Assembly: GCA_030148665.1 (NCBI GenBank)
Contig: JASBSZ010000014.1
Location: 1 to 64,000, forward strand
Length of the DNA stretch: 64,000 nt
Source of the DNA: Alphaproteobacteria bacterium
Lineage (GTDB): Bacteria > Pseudomonadota > Alphaproteobacteria > Rhodobacterales > Rhodobacteraceae
Direction of reading: 5' to 3'
The notes under the pieces were generated by a model. It made no database searches. It was not told the DNA's origin and saw only the letters and a program-made list of their open reading frames with translations. The first letter of the stretch is position 1, and every line of letters starts with the position of its first letter. The translations under genes and the position numbers were made by a program. Of the stretch, positions 24,865-33,266 are shown in pieces.

Positions 24865-25958
24865 GCGGCGAAGAACCCGACAGCGGCGAAAAGACCCAGC
24901 AGCCCACCGAATACAAGCTGCGCGAGGCCCGCAAGAAAGGCGAGGTTGCCAGATCGACGGATATTTCCGCTTCGGCCAGCTATTTCGGCCTTGCCCTGTC
25001 CGTGGCCCTTTTCGGGCAAGACAGCGTCGATCGCCTGGGCGCAACACTATCGTCAATGCTGGGGCAGGCCGACGATCTGTCTGCGCTGCTGCTGGGGCCC
25101 GGCGGGGCCGCGCCATTGCTGGGCCTTGTGGTCACGGTGCTGCTTGCGGTCCTGCCCTTTCTGTTGTTGCCACTGGTTCTGGTCATCCTTGCCTATGTGG
25201 CGCAGCGGGCCGTCATATTCACGCCTTCAAAGCTGGCGTTCAAACTGTCTCGGATTTCGCCAATCGCGGGGTTGCGCAACAAGTTCGGCCCGTCGGGCCT
25301 GTTCGAGTTTTTCAAGAGCCTGGTAAAGCTGTTGTTGTTTTCGGCCATTGCGGCATTGTTTCTGCGCGCCCAGCTTGGCCGATTTATCGGTAGCATCGCC
25401 GGCCAGCCGGGTGCGGTCGCCGTGCTGATCGGGGCGAATCTGCGCGGGTTGTTATGGTGGGTGACCGGTATTTCGGCGGTGATCGCGGTGGCTGACTATC
25501 TGTGGCAATACCGCGCGCTGCGCCGCAAGTTGATGATGACCCGCAAGGAGATCGAGGATGAGACAAAACAGAACGAGGGTGATCCCGCGCTCAAGCAAAA
25601 GCGCCGCCAACGCGGTTATGACATTGCCACCCGGCGCATGTTGCAGGATGTGCCGGATGCTGATGTTCTGATCGTCAACCCGGAACATTTCGCGGTGGCC
25701 CTGAAATGGGATCGCCAGCCTGATACGGCCCCCATATGTGTGGCCAAGGGGGTCGATGAAATCGCTGCCCGCATGCGTGAAATCGCCCGAGAGGCCGATG
25801 TTCCGATACATCGCGATCCTCCAACGGCGCGTTCGATACATGCAACGGTCGAGCTGGGCGAGGAAATTCGACCTGAACAGTATGGCGCGGTCGCGGCGGC
25901 CATCCGCTATGCCGAGCGGATGCGCAAGATGGCACGCGAACAGCAATGGCGGGGATGA
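24861..25958 (+). CDS. flhB: Flagellar export switch protein FlhB (NPEH variant)
   Basis: This 365-residue protein switches export from rod/hook to filament substrates. The N-terminus has the family motif KTQQPTEYKLREARKKGEVA, four transmembrane helices follow, and the cytoplasmic linker is MMTRKEIEDETKQNEGDPAL. The autocleavage site, normally Asn-Pro-Thr-His, reads Asn273-Pro274-Glu275-His276 here. The start is a GTG overlapping the fliR stop. Because cleavage depends on Asn-Pro cyclisation helped by neighbouring residues, the Glu may change cleavage rate; this is inference. Confidence 0.93.
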   Translation: MSGEEPDSGEKTQQPTEYKLREARKKGEVARSTDISASASYFGLALSVALFGQDSVDRLGATLSSMLGQADDLSALLLGPGGAAPLLGLVVTVLLAVLPFLLLPLVLVILAYVAQRAVIFTPSKLAFKLSRISPIAGLRNKFGPSGLFEFFKSLVKLLLFSAIAALFLRAQLGRFIGSIAGQPGAVAVLIGANLRGLLWWVTGISAVIAVADYLWQYRALRRKLMMTRKEIEDETKQNEGDPALKQKRRQRGYDIATRRMLQDVPDADVLIVNPEHFAVALKWDRQPDTAPICVAKGVDEIAARMREIAREADVPIHRDPPTARSIHATVELGEEIRPEQYGAVAAAIRYAERMRKMAREQQWRG

Positions 25959-26371
25959 CCATGCATGATGTCAACGCGTTGGCAAGGTTGCTGCAGATCG
26001 TCACCCTGCAGCAGGAGCGCGCCCTGGCATCATTTCACCGGATCGACATCAGGCGGCGCGGTGTCGAGGCGGCGATTTGCGCCCTGCAGACCAGGACCCT
26101 TCGCGTCCCTGCCGAAATTGCCGAGGCACAGGCCGCGGACAGGTGGCAGATATGGCAGCAGGCCAGCCTGAAATCCCTGGAGGATGAGCTGGCCTGTATT
26201 CAGGTGTCTTGGGATGATCTCAGAAACAAGGCGCAGCAGGCACAGGCCAGAAAGCAGATCGTGGAAAAGCTGATTTCCCGCAACAGGGCCGCGCTTGAAC
26301 GTGCGAGGGCAAGAAGGGCGATATGGGATCAGGCCGTGTTCAGACGTCCTGCCGCACAATGTCGTCGATAA
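25955..26371 (+). CDS. Small helical FliJ-like protein
   Basis: This 138-residue, almost entirely helical, Arg/Gln/Ala-rich protein is coupled to flhB by an ATGA overlap. The two long helical stretches (residues about 5-35 and 55-115) and the export-gene context suggest a FliJ-type coiled-coil stalk for FliI or an export chaperone. FliJ sequences are too divergent for a firm call by eye. Its last 32 bases overlap the end of the convergent FliL-like gene. Confidence 0.5.
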   Translation: MTMHDVNALARLLQIVTLQQERALASFHRIDIRRRGVEAAICALQTRTLRVPAEIAEAQAADRWQIWQQASLKSLEDELACIQVSWDDLRNKAQQAQARKQIVEKLISRNRAALERARARRAIWDQAVFRRPAAQCRR

Positions 26372-26885
26372 GAACCCTGGTCACGGTCGGGCCCAGAACC
26401 TTGTGCGCCGCCTCCAGCAGCTCGCCGCGCAGATCCAGCATCTTTTGTCCGGCCGTGAATTTGCCATCAAAACCACCCGAATTGGCATGGCGAAACAGCG
26501 CCTGCAACAGGGCATCGCGCAAGCGTGGCTCGCGATCAAAGACCACCTGCTTGCTGCCTTGGGTGACCTCCATGCTGAGCGAAAGGACGACCAGCGCCGT
26601 GACATGTTTGTCATCGACGACGGGCACGACAAACTGATTGTCCAGCTTGACATATTCGCGCGCGCCCGCCCCCGTGTCATTTGCCGGGGTGTCATTTCCC
26701 TGGGCAGGGTTTTCGGATGCTGCGCCAGAGGTTTCAGAGGGCGCGATGCCATCGTTGCCTTTCGCGGCGGTGCGTCCGGATGTTGCGGCCGCATCGGGCT
26801 TGGTGTCGGGCCTCAGCAGGAATCCGGCGCCGGTTCCGGCGGCCAGACCGACAAGGGCAAGAATGATCGGCAGGATCCTTTTCAT
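26340..26885 (-). CDS. Second FliL-family protein
   Basis: This 181-residue single-pass protein has an N-terminal transmembrane helix (residues 3-24), a long Ala/Asp/Asn/Thr-rich linker (residues 27-74) and a FliL-like periplasmic domain. That domain contains YVKLDNQFVVPVVDDKHVTA and ends VTRVLIDDIVRQDV. It starts 9 bp after flgH, with GAGGTG 5 bp before the ATG, and ends the long flgB-to-flgH operon. Together with the FliL at 16170 the cluster encodes two FliL proteins; this one may work at the ring/rod stage or as an alternative stator partner. Confidence 0.75.
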   Translation of the reverse strand: MKRILPIILALVGLAAGTGAGFLLRPDTKPDAAATSGRTAAKGNDGIAPSETSGAASENPAQGNDTPANDTGAGAREYVKLDNQFVVPVVDDKHVTALVVLSLSMEVTQGSKQVVFDREPRLRDALLQALFRHANSGGFDGKFTAGQKMLDLRGELLEAAHKVLGPTVTRVLIDDIVRQDV

Positions 26886-26894
26886 CACATCACC

Positions 26895-27614
26895 TCAGAA
26901 CGGCAGAATCCTGTCGAGGAATTGCTGCCCGGGTCGCGGTTGTTGAGCTGTCGAGATCTGACCCCGCCCCCCATATGAAATGCGGGCCGAGGCAATCTTG
27001 TCATAGGTGATCTCGTTGTTGCGCGAGATATCCTCGGGGCGCACGAATCCGGTCACGAGCAGTTCCCGCAACTCGTAATTCACGCGCACCTCCTGGCTTC
27101 CGTGGATCTTGAGATAACCGTTCGGCAACACCCCCGTCACCGTTGCCGCGATGCGCAGGGTCAGTTTTTCGTTTCGCTTGACCGAACCCGAACCGTTTGC
27201 CGAGCTGCTGGATGAAAGGTCAACGGCATTTGCGCTGGTCGCGCCGCCAGGCAGCCTGCGGTCGATCAGCTGCGGAATGCCCAGCAACGCCGGCACGCCC
27301 ATCTTTTCACTTCCTTGCCGTGCGCGTGACGAGCTGTTCGACAATTCGGCCTTGTCATCGATCGCGATGACGACGGTCAGCAGATCGCCCAGGCTGCGGG
27401 CGCGCCGATCCCCCAGCAGCGAGCTGGGCCCCGAATGCCATAACGAGGCAATGGATTTTCCCGGCCTGCGTTCCCTCAGGGCGCCTGCTGAAACCATGGC
27501 GTTGAAATCGTCGGTTCCGGTTACCGGCGAAAGGGAGGGCACCTTGCCGATATCGGCCGTGCTTGCACAGCCTGTCAGCAGGGCAATGGCGATCACGACC
27601 GGAATATTCCTCAT
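26895..27614 (-). CDS. flgH: Flagellar L-ring lipoprotein FlgH
   Basis: This 239-residue outer-membrane ring subunit has a lipoprotein signal with lipobox LLTGC (Cys16). Family motifs follow: SLWHSGPSSLLGDRRARSLG, DLLTVVIAIDDKAELSNSS, and near the end LLVTGFVRPEDISRNNEITY. It forms the L-ring with FlgI as the P-ring. It overlaps flgA by 4 bp and is followed by the second FliL gene. Confidence 0.95.
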   Translation of the reverse strand: MRNIPVVIAIALLTGCASTADIGKVPSLSPVTGTDDFNAMVSAGALRERRPGKSIASLWHSGPSSLLGDRRARSLGDLLTVVIAIDDKAELSNSSSRARQGSEKMGVPALLGIPQLIDRRLPGGATSANAVDLSSSSSANGSGSVKRNEKLTLRIAATVTGVLPNGYLKIHGSQEVRVNYELRELLVTGFVRPEDISRNNEITYDKIASARISYGGRGQISTAQQPRPGQQFLDRILPF

Positions 27615-28030
27615 GGCCCGACCCGTATCTCGCCAGGGGCCGAGACCATGCCCGATATCACCGCGTGCGAGGACAGGTTCATGGCCTTGATATGATCGCC
27701 GATCCCACCGCGCGAAAGCGCGCGCCCCTGAGTCGAGATCGTCAGCGCACCGTTGTCATACACCAGCGTGACCACCTGGTTGCGCGTGACGACGGCGGGT
27801 GCCCCGATATCATCGCGCGCGATGGGGCGGCCCGGATACAGGATGCGGCGGGTTTCCTTGCCGATCACCTGTTCCTCACGCCGATAGGCGCCACGGTTGG
27901 TCTGATCCAGAACCGTCACGTCGCCAGCCCCGAGTATCGCGCCGGCGCGGATGGTTCGCGTGGTTGCCACGCTCTGCGCCGCGCCGGGCGTTGGCAGCAT
28001 CAGCGCCAGGATTGCCACAAGGTTTCTCAT
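27611..28030 (-). CDS. flgA: P-ring assembly chaperone FlgA
   Basis: This 139-residue periplasmic chaperone for FlgI is short compared with enterobacterial FlgA, and consists mainly of the SAF domain. It has a signal peptide (ends PGAAQ), then IRAGAILGAGDVTVLDQTNR, a core ETRRILYPGRPIARDDIGAP and the C-terminal SAF strand VVTLVYDNGALTISTQGRAL. Such short FlgA proteins are common in this order. It overlaps both flgG and flgH by 4 bp. Confidence 0.88.
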   Translation of the reverse strand: MRNLVAILALMLPTPGAAQSVATTRTIRAGAILGAGDVTVLDQTNRGAYRREEQVIGKETRRILYPGRPIARDDIGAPAVVTRNQVVTLVYDNGALTISTQGRALSRGGIGDHIKAMNLSSHAVISGMVSAPGEIRVGP

Positions 28031-28812
28031 CTGATCTGCGTGGTTGCGCCGAGCATCTGATCGGTAGCGGTAATGACCTTGGCGTTCAGTTCGTAACCTC
28101 GCTGTGCCTCGATCAGTTCGGTGATTTCCCGCACGGCATCGACCGAGGAATTTTCCAGATAACCCTGTCGAAAATTTCCTAGCCCGTTTTCCCCTGCGAC
28201 GCCGGTGAATGGCGGGCCGGACGCGTTGGTTTCGGCGAACAGGTTGCTGCCCAGCGCCTCGAGCCCCTTTTCGTTGGTGAATCCGTTCAGGGTGATCTGG
28301 CCCAGCAGTTGCGGGTCGGGTTGCCCGCCGAAGCTGGCATAAACCTCGCCAGTGTCGGAAATGGTGATGTTGCGGGCGTCCGGCGGGATGGTGATTTCGG
28401 GAACCACGGGATAGCCGTCCGAGGTCACGATCTGGCCTTGCGCCGACCGTTTCAGCGCCCCGTCACGTGTATATGCCGAGGTGCCGTTTGGCAGACTGAC
28501 CTCGATATAGCCCTTGCCGTCGATGGCGAGGTCCAGTTCCCCGCCGGTCTGGGCCAGCGAACCCTGGGAAACATTCATCGAAACGGCGGTCGGTCGTACG
28601 CCCAGACCCAGCTGCACCCCGGTCGGAACAACGGTTCCATCCCCGGCGGTGATCGAGCCCGCCCGCGTGACCTGCTGATAATGCAGATCGGCAAATTCGG
28701 CACGGCGCGGGTTATAGGCGGTCGTGTTCATGTTGGCGAGGTTGTTCGAGATCACCTCGACCCGCATCTGCTGGGCGCTCATGCCCGTTGCCGCGATTCT
28801 GAGTGCACGCAT
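28027..28812 (-). CDS. flgG: Flagellar distal rod protein FlgG
   Basis: This 261-residue rod protein starts MRALRIAATGMSAQQMRVEV, with the rod signature ISNNLANMNTTAYNPRRAEF. It ends in the C-terminal heptad SVDAVREITELIEAQRGYEL with NAKVITATDQML. The ATG at 28812 has AGGAGGG 6 bp upstream; the longer frame towards 28869 is not supported. It builds the outermost rod segment that passes through the P- and L-rings. It is preceded by flgF. Confidence 0.95.
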   Translation of the reverse strand: MRALRIAATGMSAQQMRVEVISNNLANMNTTAYNPRRAEFADLHYQQVTRAGSITAGDGTVVPTGVQLGLGVRPTAVSMNVSQGSLAQTGGELDLAIDGKGYIEVSLPNGTSAYTRDGALKRSAQGQIVTSDGYPVVPEITIPPDARNITISDTGEVYASFGGQPDPQLLGQITLNGFTNEKGLEALGSNLFAETNASGPPFTGVAGENGLGNFRQGYLENSSVDAVREITELIEAQRGYELNAKVITATDQMLGATTQIR

Positions 28813-28828
28813 GGTTTCCCTCCTGATC

Positions 28829-29545
28829 CTATTGGCCAAGTGTCCGGATGACCGAGCGGATGCGCTCATCCTCGCGGTCGAGGAATTTCTGGCCCAGCTC
28901 GTATCCGCGCTGAATTTCGATCAGCCGCGAGATTTCGGTGACGGGGTTGACGTTGGATTGTTCAAGAAACCCCTGAACGACACGCCCATCCGTGACAGGG
29001 ATCACATCACCCGAAATTGCGAACATTACCCCCTGCCGACGGCTGAGCTGCGCCCCGGCGGCCGGCATGACGATACCCAGCTGGGCCAGTGGAACACCGT
29101 CAGCCGAGAGCGTTCCATCGGGGGCGAGGGTCACGTTTTTCGCGTCAGGCGGAATGAAGATCGGCGCGCCCCCGCTGTCGAGAACGCGCAGGCCATCCGG
29201 CGTCACGAGCTCGCCCTCGGCATTGGGGGTGAATGCCCCGGCCCGTGTCAGGCGCAGGCCATCCGGCGTGTCGATCTGGAAATAGCCACGCCCCTCGATT
29301 GCAAAATCCAGTGGGTTTCCCGTCTTGGCCAACGCGCCCTGTGTCGTATCGGTTATGCGCCCCACGGCCGCGGGCATCGAAATCGACGCATTGTCTTGCC
29401 CGGTGGGGGTGATGAATTCGGCAAAGACAAGATCGCCACGGCGGTATCCTGTGGTGGAAATGTTGGCGACATTGTTGGCAATCATCTGCAACTGACGCAT
29501 CAGCCCCGACTGACGGGCGATATTGACATATCCCGTGTTATCCAT
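28829..29545 (-). CDS. flgF: Flagellar proximal rod protein FlgF
   Basis: This 238-residue rod protein has the N-terminal signature QLQMIANNVANISTTGYRRG and a middle domain with GNPLDFAIEGRGYFQIDTPD. Its C-terminal helix is NPVTEISRLIEIQRGYELGQ. It forms part of the rod with FlgB, FlgC and FlgG. A GGAG motif precedes the ATG, and flgG follows after 16 bp in the same operon. Confidence 0.94.
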   Translation of the reverse strand: MDNTGYVNIARQSGLMRQLQMIANNVANISTTGYRRGDLVFAEFITPTGQDNASISMPAAVGRITDTTQGALAKTGNPLDFAIEGRGYFQIDTPDGLRLTRAGAFTPNAEGELVTPDGLRVLDSGGAPIFIPPDAKNVTLAPDGTLSADGVPLAQLGIVMPAAGAQLSRRQGVMFAISGDVIPVTDGRVVQGFLEQSNVNPVTEISRLIEIQRGYELGQKFLDREDERIRSVIRTLGQ

Positions 29546-29569
29546 GGGGCTCTCCTGTGAATGACGCGC

Positions 29570-29845
29570 TCATGATGCGGTTCCGGCAATCAGGGGAATG
29601 ATCTGACCGGTAAAGAAATCGACAAGAACGCGGCTCATCATTCCGATGGACAACCAGAATGCCACCAGTATGGCGGCCAGCTTGGGAACCGATGTCAGGG
29701 TCAGTTCCTGGATCGAGGTCAGTGCCTGCAGCAGCCCGATGGTCAGCCCCACGACCAGTGCCGCGATCAGGACCGGAGACGATATGCTGACGGCTGCCCA
29801 CAATGCCTGCCGCAGCGTGTCGTACAACGTGGCCTCGTCAAGCAT
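29570..29845 (-). CDS. fliQ: Flagellar export protein FliQ
   Basis: This 91-residue membrane protein has two transmembrane hairpins (ISSPVLIAALVVGLTIGLLQ and LAAILVAFWLSIGMMSRVLV) and the conserved loop ALTSIQELTLTSVPK. It is a component of the FliPQR export pore. Its ATG overlaps the fliE stop by one base, and flgF follows after 24 bp. Confidence 0.95.
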   Translation of the reverse strand: MLDEATLYDTLRQALWAAVSISSPVLIAALVVGLTIGLLQALTSIQELTLTSVPKLAAILVAFWLSIGMMSRVLVDFFTGQIIPLIAGTAS

Positions 29846-30132
29846 CAGACCGGCATCCTCAGGATTTCCTGATAGGCCTCGACCACCTTGTTCCTGACGG
29901 TAACGGCGGTTTCGACGGCCAGTGCGCTGCGGGCCATTGCCTGGGCAAGGTCGGGCAGGCTGGCCTGGCCCATCATGGCCTTTCGCGCGGTGTCTTCGCC
30001 CTCGCGAACGGTCGAGATCAGATCCTGGGCATATCTGGCGAAACCCTCACCTGTCGCACCCGAAGGGCCGGGGCGAGTCGCCATCTGGGCGTTGGAATAC
30101 AGGCGCGCGGCGGAAATGGCATTGATACTCAT
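29845..30132 (-). CDS. fliE: Flagellar basal-body adaptor FliE
   Basis: This 95-residue protein connects the MS-ring and rod. The N-terminus is variable; the C-terminal helices carry the family motif ALAVETAVTVRNKVVEAYQE followed by ILRMPV. It is placed between flgC and fliQ, the standard alphaproteobacterial order flgB-flgC-fliE-fliQ. Confidence 0.93.
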   Translation of the reverse strand: MSINAISAARLYSNAQMATRPGPSGATGEGFARYAQDLISTVREGEDTARKAMMGQASLPDLAQAMARSALAVETAVTVRNKVVEAYQEILRMPV

Positions 30133-30147
30133 TTGCGTGCTCCGTTT

Positions 30148-30540
30148 CTATCGTTTCAGAAGGTCCAGCGCCTCGCGGGCCATCTGGCGGCTCTGGTCGA
30201 ACATTCTGAGATTGGCCTCGTAACTGCGCTGGGTTTCCCGGGCATCGGCTATCTCGATCACGAGATCCACGTTCGAGCCGTCGTAATAACCGTCGGGGCC
30301 GGCGAGGGGATGGCCCGGGTCGTGAATTTTCCTGAGAGGAGAGGGATCAAGCCGGGGCCTATTCGCGGTGACCAGCGGCAAATCGGTTGTCGGGTCCAGT
30401 TGCTGTGCAAAGGCGACCGTCTTGCGGCGATAGCCCGGCGTGTCGACATTGGCGATGTTTTCGGCGGTCAGGCGCAATCGGGTTGACTGGGCCTTCATTC
30501 CGCTGGCGGACAGGAAAAGCGCGTTGTCGAGCGTATTCAT
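30148..30540 (-). CDS. flgC: Flagellar proximal rod protein FlgC
   Basis: This 130-residue rod protein has the N-terminal LFLSASGMKAQSTRLRLTAE with NIANVDTPGYRRKTVAF. Its C-terminal heptad is IEIADARETQRSYEANLRMF. It partners FlgB and is encoded 13 bp after it; fliE follows after 15 bp. Confidence 0.95.
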   Translation of the reverse strand: MNTLDNALFLSASGMKAQSTRLRLTAENIANVDTPGYRRKTVAFAQQLDPTTDLPLVTANRPRLDPSPLRKIHDPGHPLAGPDGYYDGSNVDLVIEIADARETQRSYEANLRMFDQSRQMAREALDLLKR

Positions 30541-30553
30541 GTGCCCCTCCGAG

Positions 30554-30940
30554 TTACCGGCCCAGGCTTGCGCGCAGGATATCGAGGGACTTGAAATAGA
30601 TTCCCATGGCCATGTCGTATTCCTGACGGGTACGCGCAGCCTTGGTCATCTCGCGTTCGAGCGAGACATTATTGCCGTTTGGCGCAGCCTCGGCACCAGT
30701 GTCGTCCATCGGTTGGAAGAGGGCGCCCGAATCAGTGCTCTGGATGTGGCCGGCACGCGTGATCCGCAGCGGGGTAACCTGTGGGCCGTCACCGAAAACT
30801 TGCGCAAAAGGGGGCAGGTCGCGTGCCTTGTAGCCCGGCGTATCGGCATTGGCGATGTTATTGGCAATCAGCGCCTGGCGCTGTTCGGCGTGGCGGGACA
30901 GGGCCCGGGCCGTACGGAGTATGTCGAAATTCATGGTCAT
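30554..30940 (-). CDS. flgB: Flagellar proximal rod protein FlgB
   Basis: This 128-residue rod protein contains the rod motif QALIANNIANADTPGYKARD and the C-terminal EYDMAMGIYFKSLDILRASL. The start at 30940 (ATG ACC ATG) was chosen because GGGAGAAG lies upstream and the conserved N-terminus begins there; frames extending further upstream run into fliI and are not credible. It is the first gene of the operon flgB-flgC-fliE-fliQ-flgF-flgG-flgA-flgH-FliL-like, and is divergent from fliI. Confidence 0.94.
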   Translation of the reverse strand: MTMNFDILRTARALSRHAEQRQALIANNIANADTPGYKARDLPPFAQVFGDGPQVTPLRITRAGHIQSTDSGALFQPMDDTGAEAAPNGNNVSLEREMTKAARTRQEYDMAMGIYFKSLDILRASLGR

Positions 30941-30963
30941 AAGGGCTTCTCCCCTGGTCCGTC

Positions 30964-30978
30964 TAAAGCAAGGCTTAA
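30964..30978. promoter_or_regulatory. CtrA-like binding site between flgB and fliI
   Basis: TAAA-GCAAGGC-TTAA followed by CC matches the CtrA consensus TTAA-N7-TTAA with one mismatch. It is in the 88-bp divergent spacer, 24 bp from the flgB start and 51 bp from the fliI start, so one bound dimer could serve both promoters. The motif is seen; binding is inferred. Confidence 0.5.
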
Positions 30979-31028
30979 CCCTCAATCCTTTAGAAATCGT
31001 AAGCGGAACAGCGCAGGAGGAAGCATCC

Positions 31029-32369
31029 ATGGCCAATATCTTTTCACCGCTTGTGGCGTCACTTTCCGGGGTTTCGGCGGTTGCGCCTGTCGGTCGTGTG
31101 CGTGCGACGGATAATGGCACGATACAGGTGCAGGGATTGAACGGGGTGTGTCGGCTGGGCGATCGGGTAACCATCGATCTGGACGCCGGACGCACCCTGG
31201 CTGCCGAGGTGCTGCATCTGGGGGTTGACGGGGTGTCGGTACTGTCGGGTTCCATGGCACATGGTGTTGCCCTGGGCGCCAGGGTGCGACCAGACGGACA
31301 AGGGATGATGATCTGGCCCGACGACAGCTGGGTAGGACGGGTTCTTGATGCTTCCGGGCAACCGCTGGATGGTCGGGGCGTCCTTCCCGGGCCCGCGCCT
31401 CGGCCCTATCTGAACATGTCTCCGCCGCCGGCCGACCGCCGGGAACTGGGAGCGCGGCTTGAGACCGGGATACCCCTGTTCAACACGATCCTTCCGATCG
31501 TGCGTGGGCAGCGCGTGGGTCTGTTTGCCGGATCGGGCGTGGGCAAGACAACACTGATCGGTCAGCTTGCCCGCCAGGTCGAGGCGGATGTCACCGTCAT
31601 CGCACTGGTCGGGGAACGTGGGCGTGAGCTGCGCGAATTTACAGACGGGGTTCTCGGGCCCCAAGGGCTGGCCCGGTCGGTGGTGATCGTCGCAACCTCG
31701 GACATGTCGCCCCTCGACAAAAGGCGGGCGGCCTGGGCGGCTGTTTCCGTTGCCGAATATTTCCGCGACCAGGGCAAGCATGTTTTGCTGATCGTGGATT
31801 CCATCACCCGTTTTGCCGAAGCGCATCGCGAGGCTGCCCTCGCCGCTGGCGAACCGGCGACGATGCGTGGGTTTCCACCGTCAACCGCGCAGCTGATCAT
31901 GTCGTTATGCGAGCGCACGGGACCGGGTATCGGCACCGCCGGCGATATCACGGCTGTCTTTTCGGTTCTTGTTGCCGGCTCGGACATGGAAGAGCCGGTG
32001 GCCGATATCGTTCGTGGGGTTCTGGATGGGCATGTCGTCCTTGATCGTGCAATAGCCGAGGAGGGCCGGTTCCCCGCAGTTGACGTGTTGAGATCGGTTT
32101 CGCGCAGCTTGCCCAGTGCAGCCAGCGCATCGGAAAATGCGCTCATCGCGCAGGCGCGAAAGGTGTTGTCGGTATATGAATCGGCCCGATTGATGGTGCA
32201 GTCCGGCCTTTATGCTGCTGGCAGTGATCCTGCAATCGATCATGCCATCATTGTCCGGCCGCGGTTGGAGGAATTGTTTTCCCAAGACACGCCCCTTTCG
32301 ATCGAGGCGTCATTTTCGGCGCTTGGCAGATGCCTGGTCGCGCCATCGGATCAGGATACAGGCCAGTGA
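31029..32369 (+). CDS. fliI: Flagellum-specific export ATPase FliI
   Basis: This 446-residue F1-like ATPase has an N-terminal beta-barrel domain (VGRVRATDNGTIQVQGLNGV), Walker A AGSGVGKTT (Lys173), Walker B LLIVDSITRFAEAHREAA, and the T3SS ATPase signature MRGFPPSTAQLIMSLCERTG. It unfolds or delivers export substrates with FliH (13887). The ATG at 31029 has GGAGGAAG about 6 bp upstream. It stands alone on the plus strand; the next gene is convergent. Confidence 0.96.
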   Translation: MANIFSPLVASLSGVSAVAPVGRVRATDNGTIQVQGLNGVCRLGDRVTIDLDAGRTLAAEVLHLGVDGVSVLSGSMAHGVALGARVRPDGQGMMIWPDDSWVGRVLDASGQPLDGRGVLPGPAPRPYLNMSPPPADRRELGARLETGIPLFNTILPIVRGQRVGLFAGSGVGKTTLIGQLARQVEADVTVIALVGERGRELREFTDGVLGPQGLARSVVIVATSDMSPLDKRRAAWAAVSVAEYFRDQGKHVLLIVDSITRFAEAHREAALAAGEPATMRGFPPSTAQLIMSLCERTGPGIGTAGDITAVFSVLVAGSDMEEPVADIVRGVLDGHVVLDRAIAEEGRFPAVDVLRSVSRSLPSAASASENALIAQARKVLSVYESARLMVQSGLYAAGSDPAIDHAIIVRPRLEELFSQDTPLSIEASFSALGRCLVAPSDQDTGQ

Positions 32370-32411
32370 TCCCGGTTGAATATGGCCTGTACGAAAGGCC
32401 AAGTAATGGCG

Positions 32412-33266
32412 TCATTGCCGATATCGCGATTCGATGAGCGATTCGATCATGGCACCGTTGCCGGTGGTATCGGACCAGGAGTCGCGCAAGAGCTCCAGTG
32501 CGGTCGATCCCGGTTGCCGTGTTGAAGGGTCTTGTACCCCCTCACGGACGAGATATTTTCGTATGACGGCTTCAACCTTGCGGTCATCGGCAAACTGGGA
32601 CAACCGGCTGACACCGATTGTGGTTCCAAACCGCGATTTCAACATATCAACCTGCCGATCGATGTCGAGTCCTGCAAATTGCCGTGGCAGGCCAAGCGCG
32701 CCCTCGACCACCCTGCGCATTGGCGGAGAAGCCAGCAGAACGTACCAGCCAGTCCTGTCTCCGGTGTCCCTTGCGGCGAGGGTCCGTATCTCACGCCGGA
32801 AATTCATGGCAAGGCGCAGCGGTGGATCGGATTTCCCCACGGCGATTTCGAACTGCCGTGTCTTGTAGGCGTCGATGATCCTGTCTGCAAAGCCGGGCTG
32901 CCCGGTTGCCGCTCCGGTCGGAGCGTCGAATGAAAAGGCCTTTGCAAGACGCCGATAGCGTCGGTCGGACAGACGGTTTGCCATCGCGCGGGGGTTTGAT
33001 ATTCCTTCCTCCAGTATTTTTCGAATGAAGAATTTCTTGTCGAGGTCGGCATCGAGACCAAATGCCCCCAATGCGACCTGCAGGAGGCGTCGATCGAGGA
33101 CCAGTTGACGAGCGGATCGAACCGCACCGATATTGGCGCGAAAATAGGCGACCGCCCGCGTCATTTCCGGTGACCTCGAGAACAAGGCAGTCTGCCGGTT
33201 CTGCGTCCGCTTCAGAAAATTCCACCCGGCAAGGCCGCCAGTCGGGACCACAGGTTGATAACTCAT
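32412..33266 (-). CDS. DUF1217 flagellar-cluster protein
   Basis: This 284-residue cytoplasmic protein is of the DUF1217 type found beside flagellin regulators in alphaproteobacteria. Recognisable parts are the N-terminal GGLAGWNFLKRTQNRQTALF, QVALGAFGLDADLDKKFFIR with KILEEGIS, and the C-terminal pattern LPRQFAGLDIDRQVDMLKSR. There is no signal peptide or transmembrane helix. Function is unknown; DUF1217 genes are consistently linked to flagellar genes. It overlaps flbT by 4 bp and is last in the flaF-flbT operon. Confidence 0.75.
   Translation of the reverse strand: MSYQPVVPTGGLAGWNFLKRTQNRQTALFSRSPEMTRAVAYFRANIGAVRSARQLVLDRRLLQVALGAFGLDADLDKKFFIRKILEEGISNPRAMANRLSDRRYRRLAKAFSFDAPTGAATGQPGFADRIIDAYKTRQFEIAVGKSDPPLRLAMNFRREIRTLAARDTGDRTGWYVLLASPPMRRVVEGALGLPRQFAGLDIDRQVDMLKSRFGTTIGVSRLSQFADDRKVEAVIRKYLVREGVQDPSTRQPGSTALELLRDSWSDTTGNGAMIESLIESRYRQ

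Noticed and set aside
30849-31028. Upstream extension of fliI
   Set aside because: It would run antisense through flgB; the ATG at 31029 has a strong ribosome-binding site and the conserved start.
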